From positions 15,765,415-15,829,414 of the forward strand of contig CM037840.1 of NCBI GenBank assembly GCA_021234535.1: a stretch of DNA of 64,000 bases. Reading direction: 5' to 3'. Origin of the DNA: Stichopus chloronotus. Its lineage: Eukaryota; Echinodermata; Holothuroidea; Aspidochirotida; Stichopodidae. Shown in pieces: positions 26,101 through 35,129 of the stretch (positions are counted from its first letter, which is position 1; every line of letters starts with the position of its first letter). The notes under the pieces are model-generated. The model was given only the letters and a program-made list of their open reading frames with translations, ran no database searches and was not told where the DNA came from. A program made the position numbers and the translations under genes.

Positions 26101-29100
26101 TAACACGCCAGCCTATCAACGAACCACAAAAGTTGAGAAAGAGTCGAATGATTGCCAAAGCTTTTGCCAAGAAGAATAACAAGAAGGAAGGAAAAGATGA
26201 AGATGATAATGTCTCTCTCAGCTTTGAGTCTGCCTCTCATGATGATGCTATTGGTAGGTTTCTTTAAGTTATCACTAGCTGTATATTTTGGATTTCATGT
26301 GGAAGGCAGACAAGTGAACAAGTTGGTGTATGTATGTATGTATGTATGTATGTATGTATGTATGTATGTATGTATGTATGTATGTATGTATGTATGTATG
26401 TATGTATGTATGTATGTATGTATGTATGTATGTATGTATGTATGTATGTATGTATGTATGTATGTATTATGTATGTATTATGTATGTATTATGTATGTAT
26501 TATGTATGTATGTATTATGTATGTATGTATTATGTATGTTTGCTTGCATGCATGTATGTTGGTACAAATGCTTGTATTTGCTGAGTTATTTGTTTATTAA
26601 GTTATTTGTTATTTATGTGCAATTTGTGTTATATACCAAAAGATTAAAAAAAGAAACATTTTCAATATAATTGTTGTAAAAAAGCTGCAAACTTTATAAA
26701 ACTGAATATCCTGTTCCCTGTAATTCTTTACAGTTAATGTGACATTTTAGAAACAGGTAAACAGATACAGGGCCTATTGTAGTCGTGCATGATAAGCAAC
26801 CCCAAAGTGGGGATCGGTTTCTAAGGACTCAGATTGTGGTATTGAAGTAATCAAACCACATTCCTGGAGTAGCACATCATTTGGGGGGGGGGGCTGTTTG
26901 AGTGGTTGACATTGGATAACTATGTTTCAGAAACAAAATGGTTTGAGTGGGCCACTGCACCTGAAATCCATTAGGGTACAGTTTCAGTTGTAGTCTGTAC
27001 TTGCAGTACAGACTGTTTTGTTTTAATGTACCTGTTAAATAGTTTATCTTCTTATGTTTATACTTGCAACAGGTATGAAGTTTGACATCCCTGCTTCAAG
27101 CGTAGCTAACAGTTCATCTACTTGGGGAGGTAATGTACCAACCAGAATGTTAAACAGAAGAGGAGCTGCCATGCCAATCGCAAGCATCTCAAATTCTTCT
27201 TCCCCTGCTCCTGCAACACCAGGTTAGTGTAATCCTGTCTCCTATTTATTGATTACAGCCAAAACCAAAGTTATTGCAAAAGCTGGAAATTTCTGGGGTT
27301 TTTGTAACAATTGATACATAAATTGGAGTCAAATAAGACATCTCTGTTAATCAGTGATCTACCATCTGTCTTTGACACTGGCCTACCATTTGTTTGACCC
27401 CAGTCTACCATCTCTTTTTGTCGTTGGTCTACTATTTCTATGTGACACCAGTCTACCACCTTCATTTGACACTTGTTTACCATCTCTGTACACTCTTTTG
27501 TGATATATCAGTGGAGTTGGTTTTGACACCATCTGTTTTACAGTCAGCAACAGTCAGGCATCTCTGTTTGATACTGGTCTACTGCCTTTATTTGACACTA
27601 GTTTACCATCTCTGTTGTTGGTCTACTATGTCTATGTGACCCTGGTCTACCACCTTTACTGGACACTGGTTCACCATCTCTGTACACTCTTTTGTGGTGT
27701 ATCAGTGGAGTTGGTTTGACACCATCTGTTTTGCAACAGTCAGGCATCTCTGTTTGACACTGGTCTACCACCTTTATTTGACACTAGTTTAGTATCTCCA
27801 TACACTCTTTTGTATCAGTGAATTTGCTGGTTTCATGAACCAATATTGAAATCACTTACTTGACTCTCTTTTCACAAAAGTTGTTCGATGTTGCTTTGTA
27901 AACAAGGTAAAATTTTGACCGTAATTAATTAAAAAATGACCGTTGTCAGCATTGCAAGTTGATCTCCATCAGGTAAGATTTGATCTAGTATTTTGATTCA
28001 TTGTCTGCAGCTGAAGGAACCTTCTCAATGCTATTGAAATAGCTGTGATGTCAAGGCACCTAAAGCACGGTATCACCAGTAGGGAAAGTTAGAATACTGG
28101 TCGTCCGTGTTGCCCACGTAGATTTGAGGAGAATTTTGTGTGAGTTGTACAAAGGTTCAGGAATACACTGAAGGAGATATGTTTTGTAAGGATGGTTTCA
28201 TTCTGACCCTCAGTAATGAGTTGATCTTGATTGTGTATTCTGAAGGTCAAAGGTCATCTGTGAAAATGGAAGCAATGAGAACCAGTCTTACAGCAGAAAT
28301 AAAATGTCACTTGCATGTTTAAACTGTGAATGTCCTTTTAAGGCACTCAGATTTATAACAAAAGGAACCGTCAACCTTAAGGGCCAGTATCATAGTCACC
28401 CAGAAGTGGTGCCTCTCATTGGCTATTGTTACTTAGTCACATGGTACTGTGGTTCAGTCTCTGTTTGTTTTGTGTTCAGAGGGGTATTCTGATTGTTGAG
28501 GCGTGATCCTCGGGTTGTGACAACTTAAGGTCAATCTCTGAGTGATCAGAAGGGTGACATTGTCAGGATCCAATTTGATTTCACAGCTTGTTTGACAGGT
28601 TGGAGGACATATATCCCTGAATTCAGATGCCATTTTAGCCACCACTTGTTTTAAGTCTTGAAGAAAAAAAAATGCAGCATCATGTAGAGACATGCTGTTC
28701 TCTGTTCCTGTTCTCCATTCCTGTTCTCCATTCCTGTTCTCCATTCCTGTTCTCCATTCCTGTTCTCCATTCTTGTCCCCCAGCCTTAAAAGTTGTTTTC
28801 TTTGACCCTTAGCTGTTTCATGTTATTTCAGACTCTGCTGTCGATGTTGGTCGTCCTCCAAGGAGCAGAACACTAATAAGAACTCAGGCTGTCATCGAGC
28901 CATTACCAGAAGAGCTCCTGCAGAAGATGAATAGACCCAAGAGGAGGCAGAGGAGAAGGAAACGGCCAATCATCATGCAAGGACCAAGCCGGATGGAGAC
29001 GCCGATGCCGGACGAATTTGCGGAGGAAGAAGACAACTGCATCAGTCTGGCCCCCGACAGGGAAACATTGGCCGGGAGTTCTGGCATCGGGACACTGAAC

Positions 29101-29289
29101 GAGTCCAGAATAGGGAGCGGACCATCAGAAGAAGCAGCGTCAAGGAGACTCCGCCTGGAGAGACTCGACCACCCCAGGTCTGCGATGGGGTCCAGGGTCC
29201 CGAAGCTACCAGCCATAGAGCCAAAGAAGGTGGTTCACCCCATCAGATTTGAAATACCAGGTGTCAGTAACGTGGATGATGTCTTGTAG
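1623..29289 (+). CDS. SMO: Smoothened, class F GPCR-like Hedgehog transducer (whole gene span, 11 coding exons)
   Basis: Joined exons (1623-2108, 3373-3582, 14943-15115, 19419-19638, 21327-21450, 23091-23183, 23846-23954, 24466-24663, 26099-26253, 27073-27222, 28832-29289) total 2376 nt and encode 791 residues without a stop; human SMO has 787. Order: signal peptide (about 1-31), extracellular cysteine-rich domain from C41, linker, seven membrane segments (about 214-530), then a cytoplasmic tail of about 258 residues. Family landmarks seen are GCGIQCQN before TM1, the TWVW motif in TM7 (521-524, one Trp matching human W535), the hydrophobic-basic W532-K533 pair expected of the ciliary motif, RMIAKAF (554-560), RRGA (618-621) and a basic cluster (674-684). 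SMO is held inactive by Patched and signals to GLI factors at the cilium in animals. All boundaries are GT-AG and phases match. Assignment is by recalled homology. Confidence 0.95.
3373..3582 (+). CDS. SMO: SMO coding exon 2: linker and TM1
   Basis: Residues 163-232. The acceptor is a TTTCAG just before AACACATTC. The exon encodes the end of the extracellular domain with the conserved SWYE and GCGIQCQN motifs, then the first membrane segment (about 214-232). The donor is CTG|GTGAGT, phase 0. Confidence 0.95.
4060..4800 (+). repeat. Degenerate array of ~150-bp repeat with AGGTCA half-sites
   Basis: About five diverged units can be lined up. Each has a block like gtgtgnggnnngtcatactnagtagatgatccct, then a run such as ggaggtcaaaggtcatttgaggtcaccagag, then a block ending in tgtaaacacngtatctc. 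At 4149-4174 three AGGTCA half-sites occur with 4-bp spacers (TTTG and CCAG). The same family recurs at 8395-8820, around 6230-6370 (one poor unit), around 28095-28300, and in reverse orientation at 47100-47940. Confidence 0.8.
5790..6115 (+). repeat. Degenerate tandem repeat of GAAACA/GTCGAAA units
   Basis: A run of short, imperfect units such as gaaacaaaaaagtcgaaa and catagaaatatc repeats about every 35-40 bases. It is purine-rich on the plus strand, lies inside SMO intron 2 and has no convincing coding potential. Confidence 0.7.
8395..8820 (+). repeat. Second array of the AGGTCA-bearing ~150-bp repeat
   Basis: Three units, in the same orientation as the array at 4060-4800. Half-site arrangements seen directly: AGGTCA-G-AGGTCA at 8488-8500; AGGTCAAAGGTCA at 8631-8643, followed after 4 bp by another AGGTCA at 8648-8653; and AGGTTA-A-AGGTCA-TTTG-AGGTCA at 8776-8798. 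Confidence 0.8.
14943..15115 (+). CDS. SMO: SMO coding exon 3: TM1-TM2 loop, TM2 and first extracellular loop
   Basis: Residues 233-289 plus two bases of codon 290. It opens with [10 protein letters not shown], directly comparable to human ATFVADWRNS, and continues through [11 protein letters not shown] and the GFLAQF segment to RIGEP. The acceptor is TACCCCCAG and the donor AAG|GTACGC, phase 2. Confidence 0.95.
15667..15732. repeat. Perfect-arm hairpin
   Basis: CTTTTACACAC (15679-15689), one A, GGAACCT, loop GAG, AGGTTCC, one A, then GTGTGTAAAAG (15709-15719). The two 18-base arm sets match exactly apart from an A-A mismatch. The flanks extend it further, with CCCC plus T-tract on the left and A-tract plus GGGG on the right. 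Confidence 0.85.
16693..17284. mobile_element. Foldback element with ~245-bp inverted-repeat arms
   Basis: The left arm (about 16693-16935) begins CCTTAAAGGAGGATA and the right arm (about 17035-17284) ends TATCCTCCTTAAAAGG. Reading the right arm on the opposite strand reproduces the left arm in order: GAGTAGAAGCATA, then ATCTGCCAATGACAA, then CCAGTAGAGAGAAAAAAA, then TTCATGAGT. The arms are diverged with small indels and enclose about 100 bp. There is no coding potential. The shape suggests a non-autonomous foldback or MITE-type DNA transposon; I did not find a clear target-site duplication. Confidence 0.8.
19419..19638 (+). CDS. SMO: SMO coding exon 4: TM3, TM4 and connecting loops
   Basis: Residues 290 (split) to 363. 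It encodes [16 protein letters not shown], then the membrane segment ending [12 protein letters not shown], and [11 protein letters not shown], all close to human SMO. The acceptor is GCTTGCAG and the donor CAG|GTAAGT, phase 0. Confidence 0.95.
19639..21326 (+). other. SMO: SMO intron 4, nothing further recognised
   Basis: AT-rich intron sequence. I see no exon, tandem array or mobile element that I can support. Confidence 0.6.
21327..21450 (+). CDS. SMO: SMO coding exon 5: second extracellular loop and TM5
   Basis: Residues 364-404 plus one base. It starts [14 protein letters not shown], matching human VDGDSVSGICFVGY, and encodes most of TM5. The acceptor is TTCTCACAG and the donor AATG|GTGAGA, phase 1. 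Confidence 0.95.
21451..23090 (+). other. SMO: SMO intron 5, nothing further recognised
   Basis: AT-rich intron. Open frames here are short and resemble no family I know. Confidence 0.6.
23091..23183 (+). CDS. SMO: SMO coding exon 6: third cytoplasmic loop
   Basis: Residues 405-435 plus one base of 436. It encodes [13 protein letters not shown], which corresponds to human HPGLLSEKAASKI in the loop between TM5 and TM6. The acceptor is TCCCTCCAG and the donor ATTG|GTAAGG. Confidence 0.95.
23184..23845 (+). other. SMO: SMO intron 6, nothing further recognised
   Basis: A 662-bp AT-rich intron with A-runs near 23250-23285. The open frame across 23442-23747 has no recognisable family. Confidence 0.6.
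23846..23954 (+). CDS. SMO: SMO coding exon 7: TM6
   Basis: Residues 436-471 plus two bases. It encodes [19 protein letters not shown], then the [11 protein letters not shown] stretch equivalent to human AEWERSFRDYV. The acceptor is AATTTCAG and the donor TTATA|GTGAGT, so the in-frame TAG at the junction is intronic. Confidence 0.93.
24005..24366 (+). repeat. ~100-bp tandem repeat, about 3.6 copies
   Basis: Each ~100-bp unit is two ~50-bp halves. One half contains gtgtgatgaatggcatcag and gatgagcaatgcctgtag; the other contains gtaatgaatagtatcag and gagcctataccaaactctt. Units start near 24009, 24109, 24209 and 24309 and are nearly identical, so the expansion is recent. It fills most of SMO intron 7. 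Confidence 0.9.
24466..24663 (+). CDS. SMO: SMO coding exon 8: third extracellular loop and TM7
   Basis: Residues 472 (split) to 537 plus two bases. It begins CRAQVKI (human CQANVTI), followed by a very acidic loop (486-492, DEEEIEE) and TM7 with [11 protein letters not shown] and IWKRAW. The acceptor is CATCATCAG rather than the nearby TTTTTCAG at 24421-24429, because only the former keeps phase and homology. The donor is CTCAA|GTGAGT. Confidence 0.92.
24664..26098 (+). other. SMO: SMO intron 8 with a perfect hairpin
   Basis: An intron of 1435 bp. Apart from the perfect inverted repeat at 24728-24768, I see only AT-rich sequence. Confidence 0.7.
24728..24768. repeat. Perfect 19-bp-arm hairpin
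   Basis: AGGCAAGTTACATGTAATG (24728-24746), loop GAA, then the exact reverse complement at 24750-24768. It sits 65 bases downstream of the exon 8 donor. Confidence 0.95.
26099..26253 (+). CDS. SMO: SMO coding exon 9: proximal cytoplasmic tail
   Basis: Residues 538-589 plus one base. It encodes [19 protein letters not shown], closely matching human DEPKRIKKSKMIAKAFSKR, then a lysine- and acid-rich stretch and the SASHDD segment (human TVSHDG). The acceptor is CATTACAG and the donor ATTG|GTAGGT. Confidence 0.94.
26254..27072 (+). other. SMO: SMO intron 9, contains the microsatellite
   Basis: An 819-bp intron whose left third is a (TATG)n microsatellite. Nothing else is recognised. Confidence 0.7.
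26327..26540 (+). repeat. (TATG)n microsatellite with ATTATG variant tail
   Basis: About 34 uninterrupted TATG/GTAT units (26327-26466), followed by a compound region in which tattatgta alternates with tatgtatg. The long Met-Tyr-Val-Cys open frames across it are a product of the repeat and are not genes. Confidence 0.97.
27073..27222 (+). CDS. SMO: SMO coding exon 10: tail with PKI-like RRGA motif
   Basis: Residues 590-639 plus one base. It includes STWGG, then [12 protein letters not shown] (RRGA at 618-621), aligned with human TKMVARRGAILP, and a serine/proline-rich end PAPATP (human PVATP). In vertebrates this motif acts as a pseudosubstrate that binds the PKA catalytic subunit; its conservation here is seen, its function is inferred. 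The acceptor is TTGCAACAG and the donor CCAG|GTTAGT. Confidence 0.92.
27350..27830 (+). repeat. Nested tandem repeat of CTACCATCTCTGTTTGACACTGGT-like units
   Basis: Short units built on ggtctaccacctttatttgac and accatctctg repeat every 25-35 bases. They sit within a larger ~193-bp period marked by accatctctgtacactctt at about 27479 and 27672, with a third partial copy near 27797. Confidence 0.85.
28704..28772 (+). repeat. 13-bp minisatellite CATTCCTGTTCTC, about 5 copies
   Basis: Near-perfect tandem copies of a pyrimidine-rich 13-mer, ending about 60 bases before the SMO exon 11 acceptor. Confidence 0.93.
28832..29289 (+). CDS. SMO: SMO coding exon 11: distal cytoplasmic tail and stop
   Basis: Residues 640-791 and TAG at 29287-29289. 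It starts just after TTATTTCAG. It encodes [10 protein letters not shown] (human ISPELQKRL), a basic cluster at 674-684 comparable to human GRKKKRRKRKK, and an acidic segment EFAEEEDN (about 707-714), ending VDDVL. The distal tail beyond the basic cluster diverges from vertebrate SMO, as expected. Confidence 0.93.
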
Positions 29290-29448
29290 CATGTCAAGGC
29301 ATCATCGACAGACGCTGCATAATTTGTGTTGTTGACGTCAAAACAAACCATGCTCGTCAAATGTTGCCTTTCTTGTAATGTATTCGACCCATTTTGTCGA
29401 TTTTTTTGGGGGGGGGATGATCACTGATATGTGAAGTGACATGAAGAG

Positions 29449-29454
29449 AATAAA
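29449..29454 (+). terminator. SMO: Candidate SMO polyadenylation signal AATAAA
   Basis: The first AATAAA after the SMO stop codon, 160 bases downstream, followed within about 35 bases by GT-rich sequence (TCTGTGTGG). This is the natural short 3' end. A longer untranslated region reaching the AATAAA near 33150 or the one near 36140 cannot be excluded. Confidence 0.55.
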
Positions 29455-29459
29455 CATTC

Positions 29460-30149
29460 AAAAATTTTGTATTCAAGATCTGTGTGGACTTATATAAACG
29501 AAGCTAGAAAACAGGCAGCAATTTTAAAATTTTTAAAAGAATGGGTTCAAATGTGAAGAATTCTCTCTTTTTGAAGTACATACATACATACATAGAATTA
29601 TAAGCAATCTTGCCAAGGGTCTAAATTCATGAACAAGTTGCCTTTTCATTTACTTGTTTGTCTGAGCATGACGTTCGAGCGGAAGAAGTGTTATATCACA
29701 ATTAGGAGGGAGGGGTTTGTATCTGATTGCCTTGGTGTCACGTCTAAGGTGCGTGACTAGTTCAGACAAGTTTTGAAGCTGCAAAACAAATTACATAAGC
29801 AGAATATTAGCGATAACTGGTGATCGGGAAGATGGCAAAGGTAACTCTGTTAGTCAGCAAAGTAGCTTTCTAGTTTAGTATTTATGTATATAATGATTGA
29901 CTTAAAACTTTCAGAACGCCAGTATGTACTTTAAACTTTCAGAATTTCAGTATGTAGAAGAAGTACTGAGGTGATTGGCTGATATAACTCTCAGATGATG
30001 TATTATATATGATTTTCATAAACAAGCAGTGAAACCTCTCTGGAGTTTTTAATTAGACGGTATTTTACAAGTGGCTGCATTTCTGTAAATTCACATTACA
30101 AACTCAGCATGGCATGGAGAATTGCAGCCTGTGTGTTGTACACTCCATT
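29460..30149. other. Intergenic DNA after SMO, nothing recognised
   Basis: AT-rich DNA with a short CATA repeat near 29575. No exon or element that I can support. Confidence 0.6.
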
Positions 30150-31860
30150 GCCATGGTTAAAGTTACAGCCTGTGGGTTTCATTCAAAGCAACAGCCTGTG
30201 TGTTGTGTTGTGTTTAAAGGGACATCGTTGGTGTTGTGTCCACAGTGTTTTGTGTGATATTACAGCATGAATGTTTTCTTCCCGTTGTTGTGTTTAAAGT
30301 GAAGCCATGGTTGTAATCTCGTTGCTGTGTTCAAAATGACTTCCCAGGTGTCTCGTCCTCAGTGTTGTGTTCACTGTGAACTGGTTGTTGTGTCCTCAAT
30401 GTTACGATGTAATTGACATCATGGAAGTTATGTCTTCAATGTTGTGATTTAGGTGACATCCTGGATGTTGTGTCCCCAGTGTTGTGATTTAAGTGACATC
30501 CTGGATGGTGTGTCCCCAGTGTTGTGATTTAAGTGACATCCTGGATGGTGTGTCCTCAGTGTTGTGATTTAAGTGACATCCTGGATGGTGTGTCCTCAGT
30601 GTTGTGATTTAAGTGACATCCTGGATGGTGTGTCCTCAGTGTTGTGATTTAAGTGACATCCTGGATGGTGTGTCCCCAGTGTTGTGATTTAAGTGACATC
30701 CTGGATGGTGTGTCCTCAGCATTGTGATTTAAGTGACAGCCTGGATGGTGTGTCTTCAGTGTTGTGATTTAGGTGACATCCTGGATGGTGTGTCCTCAGC
30801 ATTGTGATTTAAGTGACATCCTGGATGGTGTGTCCTCAGTGTTGTGATTTAAGTGACATCCTGGATGGTGTGTCCTCAGTGTTGTGATTTAAGTGACATC
30901 CTGGATGGTGTGTCCTCAGCATTGTGATTTAAGTGACAGCCTGGATGGTGTGTCTTCAGTGTTGTGATTTAGGTGACATCCTGGATGGTGCGTCCTCAGC
31001 ATTGTGATTTAATTGACATCCTGGATGGTGTGTCCTCAGCATTGTGATTTAAGTGACATCCTGGATGGTGTGTCCTCAGTGTTGTGATTTAAGTGACATC
31101 CTGGATGGTGTGTCCTCAGCATTGTGATTTAAGTGACATCCTGGATGGTGTGTCCTCGGTGTTGTGATTTAAGTGACATCCTGGGTGGTGTGTCCTCAGT
31201 GTTGTGATTTAAGTGACATCCTGGATGGTGTGTCCTCAGTGTTGTGATTTAAGTGACATCCTGGATGGTGTGTCCTCAGTGTTGTGATTTAAGTGACATC
31301 CTGGATGGTGTGTCCTCAGTGTTGTGATTTAAGTGACATCCTGGATGGTGTGTCATCAGTGTTGTCATTAAAATGACAATTTGGATGCCGCGTCTCCTAC
31401 ATTGCGTTTACAGTGGCAGCATGGCTGTCATGTCCTCAATCTTGTATTTAAGTGACATCCTGGATGGTGTGTCCTCAGTGTTGTGATTTAAGTGACATCC
31501 TGGATGGTGTGTCCTCAGCATTGTGATTTAAGTGACATCCTGGATGGTGTGTCCTCAGTGTTGTGATTTAAGTGACATCCTGTATGGTGTGTCCTCAGTG
31601 TTGTGATTTAAGTGACATCCTGGATGGTGTGTCCTCAGCATTGTGATTTAAGTGACATCCTGGATGGTGTGTCCTCAGTGTTGTGATTTAAGTGACATCC
31701 TGGATGTTGTGTCCTCAGTGTTGTGATTTAAGTGACATCCTGGATGGTGTGTCATCAGTGTTGTCATTAAAATGACAGTTTGGATGCCGCGTCTCCTACA
31801 TTGCGTTTACAGTGGCAGCATGGTTGTCATGTCCTCAATCTTGTATTTAATGTGACAGCT
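30150..31860 (+). repeat. 40-bp minisatellite with higher-order structure
   Basis: The core unit is GTGTGTCCTCAGTGTTGTG plus ATTTAAGTGACATCCTGGATG, 40 bp. About 32 near-identical copies lie in two blocks (about 30420-31350 and 31450-31748), preceded by diverged units from about 30150. Each block ends in the same ~100-bp variant segment (31351-31449 and 31749-31848) that contains gatgccgcgtctcctac, so a stretch of about 398 bp was duplicated. Stops occur in every unit (TTTAAGTGA), so it is not coding. Confidence 0.95.
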
Positions 31861-32084
31861 GCGATGTATCCTTCAACCAGCTGATTAGTTTAAGAAACGA
31901 AATTGTCTTACTCTTGTGGGGTGATTTTGGATCAGCTTTTGTACTTCCAAAGATGCCAGTAATTTTGTCTCAATCTCAGTGTTGTCTTCTTTGAGATGGT
32001 ATTGTACAAACAGGCTAATGACTCAGTATTGTTTTCTATGTGAGATAGTGACAGGGGTAATGTTGCATTCATTATTCATGTTGT

Positions 32085-32245
32085 GTTATTCTTGCTGCAT
32101 TATTGCGTTATTATTATTGCTGCATTATCGCGTTATTATTATTGCTGCGTTATTGCGTTATTCTTATTGCTGCGTCATTGCGTTATTCTTATTGCTGCAT
32201 TGTTGCATTTTTATTGCTGCATGTAATACCACTGTTGCGTTCATT
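32085..32245 (+). repeat. Short tandem repeat of TTATTGCTGCATTATTGCG
   Basis: About five imperfect ~28-bp units containing attgctgcattattgcg. The open frame read across it is a repeat artefact. Confidence 0.85.
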
Positions 32246-32249
32246 CTTC

Positions 32250-33329
32250 ATTATTGCGTTTCAAAGCAATTGAGTGGTAGTTGAGTCCGTGATCGTACTA
32301 TGGTCTTAACAGTTAATTTAAGGTAATGGTACTGTATGCTACAATAGACTGGATATATCAGGACGCTCAATTTACCAATTCTTAATTGTTTCAGAAAATT
32401 CCAGAAAAAAAGCAGTGTTCAAAAACTACAGCTTTTTGTGTGGTGCTTTAGGTGATGGATTTCATAATACTTAGTCTGCACGTTCTCAGGACACTACTTT
32501 GGTAAATTTAGTGTTGCTATGGGTGTGTGGAGTGCTGTAAAATATGGTGTTGATTTTGCGTATGTGTTGTTTTCAAATTTGTCAAATTTGGTTCTGATTT
32601 ATTCTATGGCATTCTGAGGATAGGCTGCATGTTTATGTAGACAAGAATGACAGCCTATCAGCCGTATTCTAAATGTGATGGTTGTAACAAGAAGCTACAC
32701 ATTTCAGGAGACTCCTCCTGATATTCATTTGAAAGTGTTCTCATCAAGCTGGGGATGGAGAAGTTCTCATCAGTTTCAATTAGTCAGCCAACTTTTTATT
32801 TAGTTGCTATTTGATATTCATTTAACGGTTTGTAATTGTTTGTTTATTTACATTCGCTCTTCATTTGTTGTATAGTATTTATTTATTGCTGTAGGATTAT
32901 CTCTCTCACTTATCCAATAAAAACACACCAGGAAATCATAATTATTTGTAATTGCAGACAAATCAGGTGCTATTATTTCAAGTAGGACGTCACCCCAGTG
33001 TTTGTAAAAGTGGTCATCAAATCACTTTCCTTCTCTTTGCTGTGTAAAAGTTAGCATGATCTGTTCCATTTGTGAAATGTTTCTATAATATGCTAGACCT
33101 TACCCTCCATGTGGTGTTTTTTTTTTTACTAAATTGTGCTGTAAAATTTTAATAAAGTTTGTACAAATTCTCTAACAATGTTTTCAAACTTGTTACAATA
33201 ATGATTTATGACAAAAAGTAATAATTACTTCCGTCAACTTCATAAAATACAAATGAAAATTGTGTGATCAAAAGAGCTCTAAAAGACCCGCCAAAATGGT
33301 TGTGATGTATATTCAGGCCGCTCTAGACC
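32250..33329. other. Intergenic DNA, nothing recognised
   Basis: AT-rich sequence with an AATAAA near 33150 and a T-run at 33120. No coding exon seen. Confidence 0.55.
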
Positions 33330-33590
33330 TGACCTATACAACCTCATCCCTGTTTGAACTTGTCCACTTAAACAGATCTAAACCCAACCTGCAACACTTC
33401 ATTCATGTTTTAGCTTTTCAGCCTAGGCAGATCCACACCCAGTCAGCACCACTTCACCCATGCTTGACCTTGTCAACTATGACAGATCTACACCTAGCCT
33501 GCACCACTCCATCCATGCTAAAGCTTGTCAACTCTGGCAGATCTACACCCAGCCGGCACCACTCCATCCATACTTGAGCTTATTATGTAA
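33330..33590 (+). repeat. ~55-bp tandem repeat, about 4 copies
   Basis: Diverged units of the form cagatctacacccagcctg, caccactccatccatgctt, gagcttgtcaactntgg. The marker cagatc(t/c) falls at about 33373, 33428, 33483 and 33538. The open frame here is a by-product of the repeat. Confidence 0.85.
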
Positions 33591-33599
33591 CCATCTTAT

Positions 33600-35090
33600 T
33601 AGATTATTGTCTGACCTATGTAACTTTGATCACAGAATCTGGTTGTGCCTTGGATAATTTCAGGCATCACATCGTGCTACTGGTATTGTGATTTTCTCCC
33701 CATCTAAGCATTAAACAGTGTCAATGGGGATTGATTCTTTTTTTCTTTACTGTATTCTGTGCAGACATTTTCTCGCACTGTAAACTTTATTGGCTTCCTG
33801 TATTCATTTGTTTGTCCTCGGTACAAGTGAATGAACCAAACTCCTTTTTATTTTGTAAAGTACTTATTTTGTAAAGTACTTTCTATTTTATTGATCTCCG
33901 TTTAATTCTAATGTCTATGCAAATCCCTTTTCATTTTCTTCCAATTGTGCCTGCTTTGCATTTGCCTTAAGTATTTCATATATTTGTACATAACTTTTTA
34001 TCTAATGTTTTTTGCTCTTTTTTTTCTACTTTTTATCGGGGCAAGGATGAAACTTCACCAAATTTTATGGAGTACCCTTTTTATGGTCTTTTAAGACCCA
34101 AGCTATTATTTTGGGGTCAGTAAAAGCAGGATATAGTTCAAGTAGCCACGACAAATTTATTGTGTTTACTTATTGGGATGGCTTCCCCTTTTCTTTGCAT
34201 TTATTAAAAAAAGGTCAAGCATTTAACAGACGGGGACTGATGTGGTATGTTCTTCCAGAATTGTTTTTTTCAAGCTTGGCCCATCTTTAAGGTTTGTTAA
34301 GTACATTGTCAATATAATTGATACTGTATTAAGTTTTTTACCTACTTCACATCCTCTCTTCAAAGGAACGGTAATCAAATTGAGATCAGCAACAGCTGTA
34401 GCTAATGGTCTTCTAAAATAAAGACATCTCTTGATGAAACTGAAAAAAAAAATGCATAATTTGTGGAGGTTTTTCATCCAGAACTGTTTAAATTTTATGT
34501 AGTAGGTGTACAGAGGTCTCCATTGACCAATCCTTTTACTGCTCGGGGATATTAGATCCAAGTCATCTTTGTTACTGACAACTAGAATTCTTCACTCAGT
34601 TGGTTTTTTTTTTTCCTTCATTTTGTGCACACTCATATTCTTGAAGGAGGAGGAGATGTGGATAACAAATTTGTAAATTGCTGTATTTTTTTTTAATAGA
34701 AGAATCATAAGTTATGATTGTCTAAAGCAAAGTTGCTTTAATTATAGGAAGATTCACAAAAGCAAATGTCTATGCAAATTATTGACTGATGAATGCAGGA
34801 GGAAACCACGAAATACCAGAGGAGACCAGAGGATTGGACTCTCATGTGAAGTAGTAGTAACAAAACTTTAAAGGAGAACAAAACCTTGGGAATATCTTTT
34901 TGAAAATGAAGCAGAAGTGTTTGACAAACATTTTCCCAAAGTTTCATCAAAAAATATTTGTGTCCTTTCTAATACACTTTTGGAAACTCACTAAGGATTC
35001 TGCCGTTTTTGCCTCAGTTCAATGTAAATACACTTGAGTAAGTTGAATTATGACATCACATATCCCCTGAAAGCAGGAGTTGTACTCTAT
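33600..35090. other. Intergenic DNA, nothing recognised
   Basis: AT-rich DNA with poly-A/T runs. I see no exon or repeat that I can define. Confidence 0.5.
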
Positions 35091-35129
35091 TTCTTTACCT
35101 ATTATTTCCATAAATGTGCACAAACACCC

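Larger units (their letters stand above)
27223..28831 (+). other. SMO: SMO intron 10 with repeats
   Basis: It holds a ~190-bp tandem repeat (27350-27830), a fragment of the AGGTCA repeat family with a perfect AGGTCAAAGGTCA at 28244-28256, and a 13-bp tandem repeat just before the exon 11 acceptor. No other gene was seen. Confidence 0.75.

Noticed and set aside
26152..26670. A 172-codon open frame, plus 84- and 88-codon overlapping frames, rich in Met-Tyr-Val-Cys
   Set aside because: They are the translation of the (TATG)n microsatellite, with part of SMO exon 9 in the wrong frame at the left end.
27271..27639. Open frames across 27271-27483 (minus) and 27394-27639 (plus)
   Set aside because: Both are readings of the intronic CTACCATCTCTG tandem repeat.
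29164..29173. GACCACCCCA in SMO exon 11 as a GLI site
   Set aside because: A single near-match inside coding sequence, expected by chance at this GC level.
30420..31750. Regular 40-bp repeat as a CRISPR array
   Set aside because: The units are directly adjacent with no unique spacers, and the sequence is from an animal.
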